Of a stretch of DNA of 64,000 bases, positions 1-8,493 are shown in pieces (the stretch's first letter is position 1; each line of letters starts with the position of its first letter). This DNA comes from Longimicrobium sp. GTDB taxonomy: Bacteria > Gemmatimonadota > Gemmatimonadetes > Longimicrobiales > Longimicrobiaceae. The position numbers were made by a program, and so were the translations under genes. The stretch lies in contig NZ_DATIND010000124.1 in NCBI RefSeq assembly GCF_035474595.1, positions 1 to 64,000 of the forward strand. Direction: 5' to 3'. Under the pieces are notes generated by a model. That model saw only the letters and a list, made by a program, of their open reading frames with translations. It had not been told where the DNA came from and searched no databases.

Positions 1-116
1 GCGGCCCGCAGTGCGGCGGTGCCATTGAATCGCAGTGGGGCAGAAAGACGCACAACTGCCCCTGAGGCGGGTTTTGCCCTCCTCCAGGCCCTTGACACCG
101 GCGCGTGCTCATAGAA

Positions 117-239
117 GGGATGCGCGCCCGGAGGGCCGGGACGGCGCCGCGCGCTCACCGATGCGGCGGACTCTCACGGAAGCCCGGCGCGGCGGCGGCC
201 CGGCGCGGTTGGGCACAGTGGTATCGTGCCCTACCGCGC
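117..239. repeat. Dispersed palindromic repeat, family P, copy 1
   Basis: Bases 117-141 match 36023-36047, and 203-239 matches 36123-36159. The second block is a near-perfect hairpin: arms 203-216 and 226-239 pair over 14 positions with one T-T mismatch around a 9-base loop. Loop bases differ between the copies (AGTGGTATC here, AGTCGTACC there) while both arms are identical. It lies just upstream of the bactofilin start. No open frame in bases 1-324 looks like a gene. Confidence 0.8.
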
Positions 240-324
240 GCGCAGCCCGGCCCGGAGCGCAGCGGAGGGACACGCCCAAACCCGGCGGTTGGCGGTTCGT
301 GTGAGCCGGTTCGCGAGGATCGAG

Positions 325-783
325 ATGGCACTGTTCAAAGGCAAGGACGACAGCGTGGCGCGAGACAAGGCCGGCTCGGCGCGGGCCGCGGCCAACGAGA
401 GCTCGATGTCGATCATCGGGCCGGGGATGCGCATCACCGGCGACCTGCTGACCGAGGGCACGGTGCGGGTGGAGGGGCGGATCGAGGGTACGGTGCGCGC
501 CGGGAAGGCCGTGGTGATCGGGAAGGAGGGCGAGGTGGTGGGCGACGTGGTCACCCAGGACGCGGTGATCGGCGGGCGCGTGCAGGGCACGGTGATCGCC
601 GAGAGCCGGCTGGAGCTGCAGGCCACCGCGCGGATCGAGGGACAGATCTCCGCGCGGGCGCAGCACCTGGTTCTGGAGGAGGGGTGCCGCTTCAACGGGC
701 AGGTGCAGATGCTGGGCGAGGAGCCCGCGCCGCGCGCCCTTCCCGCCGGTCCGGCCGAGGATACTCCACAGAGCTGGGGGTAG
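325..783 (+). CDS. Bactofilin family cytoskeletal protein
   Basis: A 152-residue protein with the repetitive, glycine-spaced right-handed beta-helix of bactofilins (DUF583), roughly residues 25-130, including repeated patterns such as EGTVRVEGRIEGTV. Bactofilins polymerise without nucleotide under the inner membrane and scaffold cell-wall or shape enzymes. The ATG at 325 gives the usual short, polar N-terminus before the helix; the frame stays open upstream, but those codons come from the family P repeat and are unlikely to be translated. It stands alone, and the next gene follows 130 bases downstream. Family assignment is confident; the specific cellular role is not visible. Confidence 0.9.
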   Translation: MALFKGKDDSVARDKAGSARAAANESSMSIIGPGMRITGDLLTEGTVRVEGRIEGTVRAGKAVVIGKEGEVVGDVVTQDAVIGGRVQGTVIAESRLELQATARIEGQISARAQHLVLEEGCRFNGQVQMLGEEPAPRALPAGPAEDTPQSWG

Positions 784-916
784 TTTTCCACAATCGCCCA
801 AAGTACGCCCAACCCGTTGCGTTTTCACGGGTTGGGCGTTTTCCACACGCAGAGGGGCGGGTTTTCCACCCGAGTTTTCCACCTGTTTGTGGGAAGGACC
901 CCAACATCGGCCACAC

Positions 917-1669
917 ATGCGGCTTTCAGAGCTTGTTGACTACCTGGACACCTGGCTGCGCATCCGCGAGGTGCCCGACTGGAGTGGCGCGCTGAACGGG
1001 CTGCAGGTGGATTCTCCGCGCGAGATCGGCCGGGTGGCGTGCGCGGTGGACGCGGCGCAGGCGACCGTCGACGCGGCGATCGGCTGGGGCGCGGACCTGC
1101 TGCTGGTGCACCATGGCCTGTTCTGGGACGGGAACCGCCCCCTCACCGGCCGCCGCTACCGCCGGCTGAAGGCCATCCTGGACGCGGACCTTGCCGTCTA
1201 TGCCGCCCACCTCCCGCTCGACATCCATCCGGAGGTCGGCAACAACGCCATCCTGGCGCGGGAGCTGGGGATCGAGCCGCGCGGGAGCTTCGGCGAGTAC
1301 AAGGGGACGCCGGTGGGCGTGTGGGGCGAGCTGGACGTCACCCGCGACGAGCTGCGCGAGCGGGCGGAGCAGGCGCTGGGCGGGCCGGTGCGGCTGGTGC
1401 CCGGCGGGCCGGAGCGGATCCGCCGCGCGGGGGTGATCACCGGCGGCGGCGCGGACGAGATCGCGGCGGCCGCGGCGGCGGGGCTGGACGCGTTCCTGAC
1501 CGGCGAGGCGCGGCACCACAACTTCTTCGACGCCGAGGAGGGCGGGATCAACCTCCTGCTCGGCGGCCATTACGCGACGGAGACGTGGGGGGTGCGCGCG
1601 CTGGCGGCGCACCTGGCGGCGAGGTTCGGGATGGAGTGGACCTTCATCGACCACCCGAGCGGGCTGTGA
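917..1669 (+). CDS. Nif3-like dinuclear metal centre protein
   Basis: A 250-residue protein of the Nif3/DUF34 family (often annotated GTP cyclohydrolase I type 2 homologue). Visible metal-ligand motifs are LLVHHGLFW near residue 65, the HLPLD and NNAILA segments in the middle, and C-terminal GEARHHNFFDAE and GGHYATE, which match the family's two-metal site. These proteins form toroidal hexamers; the physiological substrate is not settled. The ATG at 917 starts directly at the conserved RLSELVDYLD segment. The next gene can begin at a GTG overlapping this stop codon, which suggests coupling. Confidence 0.9.
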   Translation: MRLSELVDYLDTWLRIREVPDWSGALNGLQVDSPREIGRVACAVDAAQATVDAAIGWGADLLLVHHGLFWDGNRPLTGRRYRRLKAILDADLAVYAAHLPLDIHPEVGNNAILARELGIEPRGSFGEYKGTPVGVWGELDVTRDELRERAEQALGGPVRLVPGGPERIRRAGVITGGGADEIAAAAAAGLDAFLTGEARHHNFFDAEEGGINLLLGGHYATETWGVRALAAHLAARFGMEWTFIDHPSGL

Positions 1670-1698
1670 CGGACACTTCTCCTTCTCCGCGGCCTTCC

Positions 1699-2436
1699 AT
1701 GACGCGCGTCGAGCGGATCCTGCGGTGGGTGTGGCTGATCAACGGCCTGGTGCTGCTGGCGCTGCTCGTGGCCGGCGGCATCTTCCTGCTGATCGGCGCG
1801 CTGGCGGGGCTCGGCGGGGGTGACACGGCATCCGCGCCGGCGACGCGCGCGGATTCGTCGCGGGCCGAGGCCGCCGCGCCGCTGCGCTACGATCCGCCGG
1901 AGGCGGTGCGCGGGTCGGACGCGCGGATCGTGGTGATCCGGCGCGGGACGGGGTACACGTACCGCAACACGTCGTCCAGCGCGCGCGGGCCCGAGGCGCC
2001 GGCGGTGAACGTGGCGTTCCTGGATGCGCGGGGCGCGCGGCTGCTGCTGGACCGTCCGGCGTACATCGCGCACGTGCGCTACCCGGGACAGGCGGCGGCG
2101 GACGCGCGGAGCGACACGCTGCGGTGGATCGTGTACGAGGCGGCGCTGGGGGACTCGAACGGTGACGGGCGCGTCGATTCGCGCGACCGGCGCAGCCTGT
2201 ACGTGAGCGCGCTGGACGGGCGCGGCTTCCGGCGCGTGCTGCCGGACGGCTACGAGCTGCGCGACTGGGCGGGGCAGGCGGATGGCTCGCTGGTTGCGAC
2301 GGCGGTGCAGCTGCAGCCCGGCTCCGCGCCCATGCCGGAGCGCGCGTTCGTGCTGGACGCGTCGGGGGCGGTGCGGCCGTACGCGGCGCTCGACTCGGTG
2401 GTCGCGGCCGCGGGCGGGATCGCGGGCAAACCGTAA
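1699..2436 (+). CDS. Membrane-anchored protein with EF-hand-like loop
   Basis: A 245-residue protein of unknown function. One transmembrane helix (about residues 13-38, WVWLINGLVLLALLVAGGIF) is followed by an Ala/Thr/Ser linker and an extracytoplasmic domain. The segment DSNGDGRVDSRDR carries the Dx[DN]xDG spacing of EF-hand or dockerin calcium loops. The start is uncertain: a GTG at 1666 overlaps the previous stop as GTGA and would add 11 residues; the ATG at 1699 gives a more normal basic N-terminus. It probably belongs to the transcript of the Nif3-like gene and the DUF427 gene that follows 10 bases later. Confidence 0.75.
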   Translation: MTRVERILRWVWLINGLVLLALLVAGGIFLLIGALAGLGGGDTASAPATRADSSRAEAAAPLRYDPPEAVRGSDARIVVIRRGTGYTYRNTSSSARGPEAPAVNVAFLDARGARLLLDRPAYIAHVRYPGQAAADARSDTLRWIVYEAALGDSNGDGRVDSRDRRSLYVSALDGRGFRRVLPDGYELRDWAGQADGSLVATAVQLQPGSAPMPERAFVLDASGAVRPYAALDSVVAAAGGIAGKP

Positions 2437-2446
2437 GGGAGGGATG

Positions 2447-2731
2447 ATGGCGAAGGCGACCTGGAACGGAGCGGTGATCGCGGAGAGCGACACCTTCGAG
2501 ATCGTGGAGGGGAACGTCTACTTCCCCGCCGAGGCGGTGAAGCGCGAATACCTGCGCGACAGCGGCACGCACACCGTCTGTCCGTGGAAGGGAACGGCAA
2601 GCTACTACTCGCTGGCCGTGGACGGGGAGGAGAACGCGGACGCGGCCTGGTACTACCCCGATCCCAAGCCCGCCGCGAGCAACATCGCCGGGCACGTGGC
2701 GTTCTGGCGCGGGGTGCAGGTGGAGCGGTAA
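2447..2731 (+). CDS. DUF427 domain protein
   Basis: A 94-residue single-domain DUF427 protein. The family signature is clear: the ATWNGAVIAES start, VYFPAEAVKREYL, HTVCPWKGTASYYSL and a C-terminal DAAWYYPDPKPAA. The fold is a small beta-barrel of unknown function. A purine-rich GGGAGG ends three bases before the ATG at 2447; a preceding ATG at 2444 overlaps that motif and is less likely. The gene closes a three-gene forward cluster and is followed by a hairpin terminator. Confidence 0.9.
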   Translation: MAKATWNGAVIAESDTFEIVEGNVYFPAEAVKREYLRDSGTHTVCPWKGTASYYSLAVDGEENADAAWYYPDPKPAASNIAGHVAFWRGVQVER

Positions 2732-2754
2732 GCCGGAGGGATCACAGACTTTAG

Positions 2755-2788
2755 GCGGCGCATCAGCGATGGTGCGCCGCTATTCTTT
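2755..2788 (+). terminator. Rho-independent terminator of the DUF427 cluster
   Basis: Arms GCGGCGCA (2755-2762) and TGCGCCGC (2773-2780) pair perfectly around a 10-base loop, followed by TATTCTTT. It sits 24 bases after the DUF427 stop. Confidence 0.8.
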
Positions 2789-2793
2789 GGAAT

Positions 2794-2816
2794 GATGATT
2801 GGCTGAGCCAATCATC
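2794..2816. terminator. Hairpin between convergent genes
   Basis: Perfect 10-base arms GATGATTGGC and GCCAATCATC with loop TGA lie just before the stop of the reverse gene ending at 2825. A terminator role for that reverse gene is inferred from position; there is no clear T-run on either side. Confidence 0.5.
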
Positions 2817-2824
2817 AGAAGAAC

Positions 2825-2983
2825 TCAGAAGTAATCGCGGATGATGCGGTAGGCGGCGTAGATGCCTACGCCGGTGCCGACCGCGCTGAGCAGCGCCGCC
2901 GTCATCATTCCCATGGGCTCGCCGAGCGCCCAGCCGGCCCAGCCGCCGACGGTGGCGCCGATGGTCCAGAAGAGCTTTTGCAT
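2825..2983 (-). CDS. Small glycine-rich membrane protein
   Basis: A 52-residue protein with one or two hydrophobic segments (FWTIGATVGGWAGWALG and MMTAALLSAVGTGVGIYAAY) and an Arg/Asp C-terminal tail, RIIRDYF. Glycine spacing resembles glycine-zipper membrane peptides. An upstream in-frame ATG at 3031 would add 16 polar residues; the ATG at 2983 starts at the hydrophobic core and is preferred. No homologue is recognised. It is convergent with the DUF427 gene. Confidence 0.6.
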   Translation of the reverse strand: MQKLFWTIGATVGGWAGWALGEPMGMMTAALLSAVGTGVGIYAAYRIIRDYF

Positions 2984-3062
2984 GCTCCGGGTGGTGTGGA
3001 GATGTGGATCTGTGGTGGGAGGATGCTTCAAGTTTAGCGCAGATCCGGCGCGGATGGAAGCG

Positions 3063-3095
3063 AAAAGGCGCGGAAGCCCGGCTTCCGCGCCTTTT
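3063..3095 (-). terminator. Rho-independent terminator for the reverse TPR-like gene
   Basis: Arms AAAAGGCGCGGAAG (3063-3076) and CTTCCGCGCCTTTT (3082-3095) pair over 14 bases with loop CCCGG. T-runs on both strands make it potentially bidirectional. It lies 24 bases beyond the stop of the reverse gene at 3119. Confidence 0.9.
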
Positions 3096-3118
3096 CTTGT
3101 CCCCCGATCACGACCGAA

Positions 3119-4096
3119 TCAGGCTTCTGCGGCCGCCAGCGACTCGCGCCAGCGGAGGAGGCGCGGCGCGAGCGACGGGTTCGCGGGCGCGGCGCGGTAC
3201 GCGGACATGGAGACGAGCGGCGGGCGCTTGAACGAGCGCCAGCGGCGCATCCCCACCTGGTCGCCCAGGTCGCGCGCGAGGGTATGCAGGCGTGTGCGGG
3301 CGTGGTCCTGCTGCGGCGCATCGCCCCATGCGAGGGCCAACTGCAGCGCCTCACGGGCGGCTTCCGCGTCGCCCGCGGCCAGGGTGACGCCGGCGAGCTC
3401 GTGGGCCACGCGCGCGCGGTCCACGGCGTCGGTGAAGCGCCCGGCGGCCAGCACCAGGTCGCGCGCGGCGCCACGGCGGTCGCCCGCGCTGCGGCGGGCC
3501 GCGGCGCGCTCCTCCAGCCCCACCGCGGCGGCCTCGGCGTCGCCGGCCTGCAGTGCGCGGCGGATGGCGCGGCCCAGCGCGCGGACGGGGTCGGCGGACA
3601 CGACCGCCTCGCCGACCTGCGCCAGGCGCGCGATGATGCCGCTGCCGCCGTCCAGCTCGCGCGCGGCGCAGTACAGCGCCAGCGCGCGCTCGCGGTCGCC
3701 CAGCTTGCGGGCGAGGCGCGCGGCGTGAAGCGCCGTGGCCGAGCCCGCGCCATCCAGCACGAACGCCAGCGTCACCGCCGCGTCCGCCTCGGAAAGGCGC
3801 CGGGTGCGCTCCAGCTCGCAGGCGTAGGAGACGAGCGCCGCCGCCATCCGGGGCTCGTCCGGCGCCGCGGCCTCGGCCACCATCAGCAGGCGCAGGAGGA
3901 TGGACTTCTCGGGCGACTTCTCCAGCGCCTCGGCCTCGCGGCGGGCGCGGCGGAGGCTGAACTCGTCCAGCGTGCCGGCGCGCGCGTTCTCCACGCAGGC
4001 GAGCACCAGCGCCCCCGCGGCCGCGCGGCGGGCGCGCTCGCCCCGCTCGGTCTCGGAGATCTGCCGGAATGTGGTCGCCACGGTCTGAACGCTCAT
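3119..4096 (-). CDS. Alpha-helical TPR-like repeat protein
   Basis: A 325-residue all-helical protein rich in Ala, Arg, Glu and Leu. Repeating helix pairs (for example ALHAARLARKLGDRERALALYC and AHELAGVTLAAGDAEAAREAL) have the spacing of tetratricopeptide repeats, at least four between residues 110 and 290. No catalytic domain is seen, so a scaffold role is likely. The start is the ATG at 4096, with AGAGG about seven bases upstream. A 7-1-7 palindrome 13 bases upstream suggests metal-dependent repression. It is alone, with its own terminator. Confidence 0.75.
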   Translation of the reverse strand: MSVQTVATTFRQISETERGERARRAAAGALVLACVENARAGTLDEFSLRRARREAEALEKSPEKSILLRLLMVAEAAAPDEPRMAAALVSYACELERTRRLSEADAAVTLAFVLDGAGSATALHAARLARKLGDRERALALYCAARELDGGSGIIARLAQVGEAVVSADPVRALGRAIRRALQAGDAEAAAVGLEERAAARRSAGDRRGAARDLVLAAGRFTDAVDRARVAHELAGVTLAAGDAEAAREALQLALAWGDAPQQDHARTRLHTLARDLGDQVGMRRWRSFKRPPLVSMSAYRAAPANPSLAPRLLRWRESLAAAEA

Positions 4097-4109
4097 GCAG
4101 GCCTCTGGT

Positions 4110-4124
4110 TGAGAACGGTTCTCA
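4110..4124. promoter_or_regulatory. 7-1-7 palindrome, Fur-family-like operator
   Basis: TGAGAAC-G-GTTCTCA is a perfect 7-1-7 inverted repeat in the leader of the reverse TPR-like gene. The architecture matches Fur/Mur/Zur-type operators. Regulator and metal are unknown. The rest of the 312-base gap to 4408 shows no gene. Confidence 0.4.
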
Positions 4125-4408
4125 TCAATCTAACGAAATCCCCCGCCGGATGTAAGACTCGGAGCGGATCGGGAGATGGAGGTAGGATGATCGATCTTCA
4201 TCTCCGATCCGTTGAAGACTGATCGGCATCGAAGCGCGAGGAATGGGGATCGAACCTGGATGATGCCGAATCACCTCTTCCGATCGTCCCCCTTCCCTGC
4301 CCTGACTGTCGTCGACGGAAAGTGCGAGACCGGGTGCTCCCGCGGAACGGGCCCTGCATCACGCCCGCCGCGCCGTGAACATCTGGCGGCGAACACCGCG
4401 GAGGGGGA

Positions 4409-4693
4409 ATGGGGAAGACACCGAGCCGGCGCGCGTCGGACCGGATGGGAGTGAAGATGGTGGGATGGGTGGCGTGCCTGGCGCTGGCGGCGTCGCTCAC
4501 CTACACCTTCGTGAAGGCGCTGACGCAGGGCCCGGACGAGGTGGACCCGCTTTTCTTCGGGATGCAGACGCTGGCCAGCCTGCTGTTCCTGGTGTATTCG
4601 CTGCGGCTGAAGAACCCCGTGTTCGTGGCCGCCAACTGCGTGGCGCTGGCGAACGCGGCGGGCACGCTGGTGGTCGCGGCCGCCGGCCGGTGA
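4409..4693 (+). CDS. Small three-helix membrane protein, PQ-loop/SemiSWEET-like
   Basis: A 94-residue protein with three hydrophobic segments, about residues 17-38, 48-66 and 70-90, the layout of SemiSWEET and related half-transporters. The segment FFGMQTLASLLFLVYSLRLK followed by VAANCVALANA resembles their second and third helices, but the defining Pro-Gln pair is absent, so this is an architecture match only. The ATG at 4409 follows a GAGGGGG purine run; internal ATGs at 4445 and 4457 would shorten the tail. It is flanked by unrelated genes. Confidence 0.6.
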   Translation: MGKTPSRRASDRMGVKMVGWVACLALAASLTYTFVKALTQGPDEVDPLFFGMQTLASLLFLVYSLRLKNPVFVAANCVALANAAGTLVVAAAGR

Positions 4694-4895
4694 GCGCCGC
4701 TCAGCGCCCGGACGCGCCGCGAACGTCGGAAGCCGTGTGGTGACGCGGAGTTCCGTGCTTGCGTAACCGGGTGCCCGCGATGTATCGTGCTGCGCGTCGA
4801 TACCCGGCCCATCCAGAAAAAGCATCACTCCGCACGCACATCTTTCCGGGCCTTCCTGCCCGGAGCATCACCGCTCAGCACCCAAGGAGACTCGC

Positions 4896-6251
4896 ATGAG
4901 ACGAAGTCTGGCAATCGCCGGCGCCGCCGCGCTCGCGTGCGCCGCGGTTGGCACCCCGCTCCACGCGCAGGGCTCGAGCGTGGACCAGCAGAGCGCCTGC
5001 ATGTCGGGCCGCGTGGGTGCCGGCATCGCGTCGCCCTGCAACGACGGGTCGGCCGTGTACTTCAGCCCCGGCGCGCTGGCCACGCAGGGCAGCAACTTCG
5101 GCATCGGCGTGACGCTGATCCGCGCGGGCGGCGACTTCACCTACGATCCCGGACAGCAGCCGCTGGGCACCACGGACCACATCACCCGCTCCACCGAGAT
5201 CGTGCCGGTGCCGCAGGTGTTCCTGTCGGTGAAGGTGAAGCCGCGGCTGGCCGCGGCCATCGGTGCCTTCGCGCCGTACGGGCTGGGGCTGGACTGGCCG
5301 GTGTGCGACGCCGGCCAGACCACCGCGCAGTGCACCGCCGCGGGGACCACGAACTTCGAGGGGCGCTACACGGGGTACGACAACTCGCTGCGCGCGTACT
5401 ACCTGCAGCCCACGCTGAGCTACGAGATCATCCCCGGCTGGCTGTCGGTGGGCGCGGGGCTGGACGTGGTGCACAGCACCATCGAGGTGCACCAGCGCGC
5501 CGACGCTCCCACGGTGGGGCTGCGCGGCACCGACATCGCCGACGCCGTGCTGAAGGGGAGCGGCAACGCGGTGACCGGGCACGTGGGCGCGCTGCTGCGG
5601 GTGAGCGACCGTACGCACCTGGGCATCCGCTACCTGCACCGCGCCAAGGTGGACCTGGACGGCACCGCCGACTTCACGCAGATCCCCACCGGCACGCTGT
5701 TCGACCCGCTGCTGGCGGCGCAGTTCGCCGCCGGCGGGCCGCTCAGCGACCAGGGCATCGCCACCAGCATCACCTTCCCCAGCCAGGTCACGGCGGGCAT
5801 CAGCTTCCGCCCGGTGGAGGTGCTGAACCTGATGTTCGACTACCAGCGCACCGGGTGGAGCAGCTTCAACCGCTTCGTGCTGGACTTCGAGAACCGCGGG
5901 CTGGACACGCTGACGCTGAACTACCGCGACACCAACACCTTCCGCGCGGCCGCCGAGTTCGAGTACAGCGACGCGCTGGCGTTCCGCCTGGGGTACCGGT
6001 ACAACACCGCCGCCACGCCGCGCGCCACGCCCTTCCTTCCCGAGGGCGAGCGCAACTACTACACGGCGGGGATCGGGTTCCGCGCCACGCGGGCGCTCAC
6101 GGCCGACTTCTCGTTCCAGTACATCAACCAGCCCGACCGCCGCGGCGCCGTGCGCCCCGACGAGCCGCTGGTGGGCGTGTACTCGGCCACCGGCCAGACC
6201 TTCGGCTTCACGCTGTCGTACCACTTCGGCAACGGCGGCAGCGGCCAGTGA
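4896..6251 (+). CDS. OmpP1/FadL/TodX-type outer membrane protein
   Basis: A 451-residue porin-like protein. A Sec signal peptide (residues 1-24, ending HAQG) is followed by the FadL-family N-terminal region with a GAGIASPCNDGSAVYFSPGAL segment equivalent to the family's NPA region, then alternating beta strands to a C-terminal aromatic strand (FGFTLSYHFG). FadL proteins carry hydrophobic compounds such as long-chain fatty acids across the outer membrane. AAGGAG precedes the ATG with good spacing. A GDSL-type lipoprotein follows 65 bases later and may process the same class of substrate. Confidence 0.88.
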   Translation: MRRSLAIAGAAALACAAVGTPLHAQGSSVDQQSACMSGRVGAGIASPCNDGSAVYFSPGALATQGSNFGIGVTLIRAGGDFTYDPGQQPLGTTDHITRSTEIVPVPQVFLSVKVKPRLAAAIGAFAPYGLGLDWPVCDAGQTTAQCTAAGTTNFEGRYTGYDNSLRAYYLQPTLSYEIIPGWLSVGAGLDVVHSTIEVHQRADAPTVGLRGTDIADAVLKGSGNAVTGHVGALLRVSDRTHLGIRYLHRAKVDLDGTADFTQIPTGTLFDPLLAAQFAAGGPLSDQGIATSITFPSQVTAGISFRPVEVLNLMFDYQRTGWSSFNRFVLDFENRGLDTLTLNYRDTNTFRAAAEFEYSDALAFRLGYRYNTAATPRATPFLPEGERNYYTAGIGFRATRALTADFSFQYINQPDRRGAVRPDEPLVGVYSATGQTFGFTLSYHFGNGGSGQ

Positions 6252-6316
6252 CGCCGCGTCCGTTCCGCTCGTCCGGTAAACATATGGAAATGCAAGACAA
6301 CCCCCAGGAGAGACGC

Positions 6317-7642
6317 ATGAGAGTGGCAAACAAACGCCCCTTCCTTGCCGTGGCCGCGCTGGCCGCCATGGCGCTGGGCGCGTGCGTGGGCGACGGTGAC
6401 GAGCTCACCACCCTGCAGACCCCGGCCAACGGCGGCGCGCTGTTCGCGCGGTACGTGTCGCTGGGCAACTCGATCACGGCCGGGTTCCAGTCGGCGGGGA
6501 TCGTGGACTCCACGCAGCGCAACTCGTATCCCAACCTGCTGGCGCAGCGCGCCGGGACGCCCTTCAACCAGCCGCTGTTCGCCCGTCCCGGGTGCCCGCC
6601 GCTGATGACGGCGCCGCTCACCCCGTCGACCGCGGCCAGCACCTGCGTGCGCGTGGACTCGGCGCACTCGCCGGCTCCGGGCAACGTCGCCGTGCCAGGG
6701 GTGCGCATCGCCGACCTGTTCCAGATCCCCGGCGGCCAGATCGCGCAGCTGTACTCGCTGATCACCGGCGGGAAGACCGAGGTGCAGGCCATGCTCGACG
6801 CGCAGCCCACCTTCGTGTCGGCGTGGATCGGCAACAACGACGCGCTCTCGGCGGCGCTCTCGGGCACGCTGGGGCCGCTGGCTGCCGGCGCCGACAGCAA
6901 CCTCACGCGGCTGGCGCCGTTCCAGGCCAGCGTCACGCAGCTGGCCAACGCCATCAAGCAGTCGGGCGCGCAGGGCGCGGTGCTCATCGGGGTGGTGTTC
7001 GCCGACAGCGCCTCGCCGCTGCTGCAGCCGGGCGCGTACTTCTTCCTGTCGCGCGACGCGGCGGGCAAGTTCAACGGCAAGCCGGTGAACGCCAACTGCT
7101 CGCCGGTGACGGCGCTGGGCACGCCCAACCCGCTGGCGTTCAACCTGGTGTCGTTCCAGATCGTCTCCAGCGCGCTGCCGGAGATCAACTGCGACCCGGC
7201 CTCCGCCCAGGGTGGCACCTTCCTGCTGGACGCGGCCGAGCGGGCGGTGCTGGGCGCGCGCATCGCGGCGTACAACGCGGCGCTGAAGGCCGCGGCCGAC
7301 GCCAACGGCTGGTTGTACGTGAACCCGATGGACATCCTGCGCCCCGAGCTGGCGCGCACGGTCACCATCAACGGCACGGCGCGCTTCAACCAGGTGCGCA
7401 AGTGCCAGGCGCTGCCGGCGGCGCTCGCCACGGGGAGCGCGGCGGCCATCCAGGGGGCGGTGCTCACCAGCTGCCCGGTTCCCCCGACGGGGCCCACGGC
7501 GACCTTCGCGGCGCCCAACTTCTTCGGCACGCTGATCTCGTACGACGGCGTGCACCCCAGCTCGGCGGCGCACCTGCTGATCGCGCGGGAGCTCGCGCTG
7601 CGCATCAACGCCAAGTACAGCACCACGCTCAGCACGCTGTGA
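6317..7642 (+). CDS. SGNH/GDSL-family hydrolase lipoprotein
   Basis: A 441-residue secreted lipoprotein. The signal peptide ends in a lipobox (AMALGAC). SGNH blocks are visible: GNSITAGFQSAG (block I nucleophile Ser), WIGNNDAL (block III Asn) and DGVHPSSAAH near the C-terminus (block V Asp and His). This suggests an esterase or lipase held in the outer membrane. AGGAG lies six bases before the ATG. It probably shares a transcript with the FadL-type porin upstream, which would couple lipid or ester uptake to hydrolysis. The substrate cannot be read from sequence. Confidence 0.85.
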   Translation: MRVANKRPFLAVAALAAMALGACVGDGDELTTLQTPANGGALFARYVSLGNSITAGFQSAGIVDSTQRNSYPNLLAQRAGTPFNQPLFARPGCPPLMTAPLTPSTAASTCVRVDSAHSPAPGNVAVPGVRIADLFQIPGGQIAQLYSLITGGKTEVQAMLDAQPTFVSAWIGNNDALSAALSGTLGPLAAGADSNLTRLAPFQASVTQLANAIKQSGAQGAVLIGVVFADSASPLLQPGAYFFLSRDAAGKFNGKPVNANCSPVTALGTPNPLAFNLVSFQIVSSALPEINCDPASAQGGTFLLDAAERAVLGARIAAYNAALKAAADANGWLYVNPMDILRPELARTVTINGTARFNQVRKCQALPAALATGSAAAIQGAVLTSCPVPPTGPTATFAAPNFFGTLISYDGVHPSSAAHLLIARELALRINAKYSTTLSTL

Positions 7643-7792
7643 TGCAGATCCATCCGCCTGCGCGCTGAGGCGGCCGGGTGGAAGTTTCGAAGGGCGGTCC
7701 CCGCACGGGGCCGCCCTTCGCGCGTCTGCCAGGGAAGTGCGTGAGTGCGTCCTGCTCTCGGTCGGCGCTGCCGCCCTCGTCGCTGTTCCAGC

Positions 7793-7822
7793 GCACTCCC
7801 GCACTCCCGCACTCCCGCACTT
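7793..7822. repeat. Octamer tandem repeat GCACTCCC
   Basis: Three full copies of GCACTCCC plus a variant copy lie about 50 bases before the SufE gene. The same octamer theme recurs at 30621, 51191 and 55411. A TATATT hexamer 30 bases before the SufE start may be its -10 box. Confidence 0.75.
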
Positions 7823-7873
7823 CTTCCCGGCCTGCATATATTCCGGCCCACACCCTGCAGCGAATCGACTCCG

Positions 7874-8341
7874 ATGACCGAACAGGCTTCCACGGCGGGG
7901 ATCCCGCCGTCGATCGAGCGCATCCTGCGCCGCTTCGCCATGCTGTCGCCCGACATGACGCGGCAGGCGCTGGTGCAGTACGCCAACAAGCTGCCGCCCC
8001 TTCCCGAGCGCTTCCAGGGGCTGGACGCGGCGCAGTACCGCGTGCACGAGTGCCAGACGCCGGTGGCCATCTTCCCCGAGGTGCAGGACGGAAAGATGTA
8101 CTTCCACGCCGACGTTCCCCGCGAGAGCGCCGCCATCCGCGCGCTGCTGGCCATGCTCTTCGACGCGCTGAACGGGCAGCCGCCCGCCACCACGCTCGCC
8201 ATCCCCCCCGACTTCGTGCGCCAGGTGATGGGGAAGATCGGGCTGCAGGCGCGCGAGAACGGCCTGAACGCCATGGTCGAGCGCCTGAAGCGCGCCGCCC
8301 GCCAGGCCGCCGCCGAGACCGGCTCAGGGGACGCGCCGTGA
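7874..8341 (+). CDS. sufE: SufE-family sulfur acceptor
   Basis: A 155-residue SufE domain protein. SufE accepts persulfide sulfur from cysteine desulfurase SufS and stimulates Fe-S cluster assembly. The region RVHECQTPVAIF carries the conserved active Cys at residue 60, and the surrounding LPPLPERFQG segment and C-terminal helix fit the family; length is normal. The ATG at 7874 gives the usual short N-terminus. No sufS, sufB or sufC is seen nearby, so the gene is separated from its partners. Confidence 0.9.
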   Translation: MTEQASTAGIPPSIERILRRFAMLSPDMTRQALVQYANKLPPLPERFQGLDAAQYRVHECQTPVAIFPEVQDGKMYFHADVPRESAAIRALLAMLFDALNGQPPATTLAIPPDFVRQVMGKIGLQARENGLNAMVERLKRAARQAAAETGSGDAP

Positions 8342-8493
8342 CGACGATGGACGGGGATGCGGGAGGAGGACGGATGTCCGGGGACCGGCCCGGGAGCCGC
8401 GCGCTTCCGTACGCCCGGGGCGGGAAACGCCCTTGCGCGGGGCGGGCGGCCGCGTTCTTTTGTCGCCCCGGACCGACAGGAGACCAGAGACCG

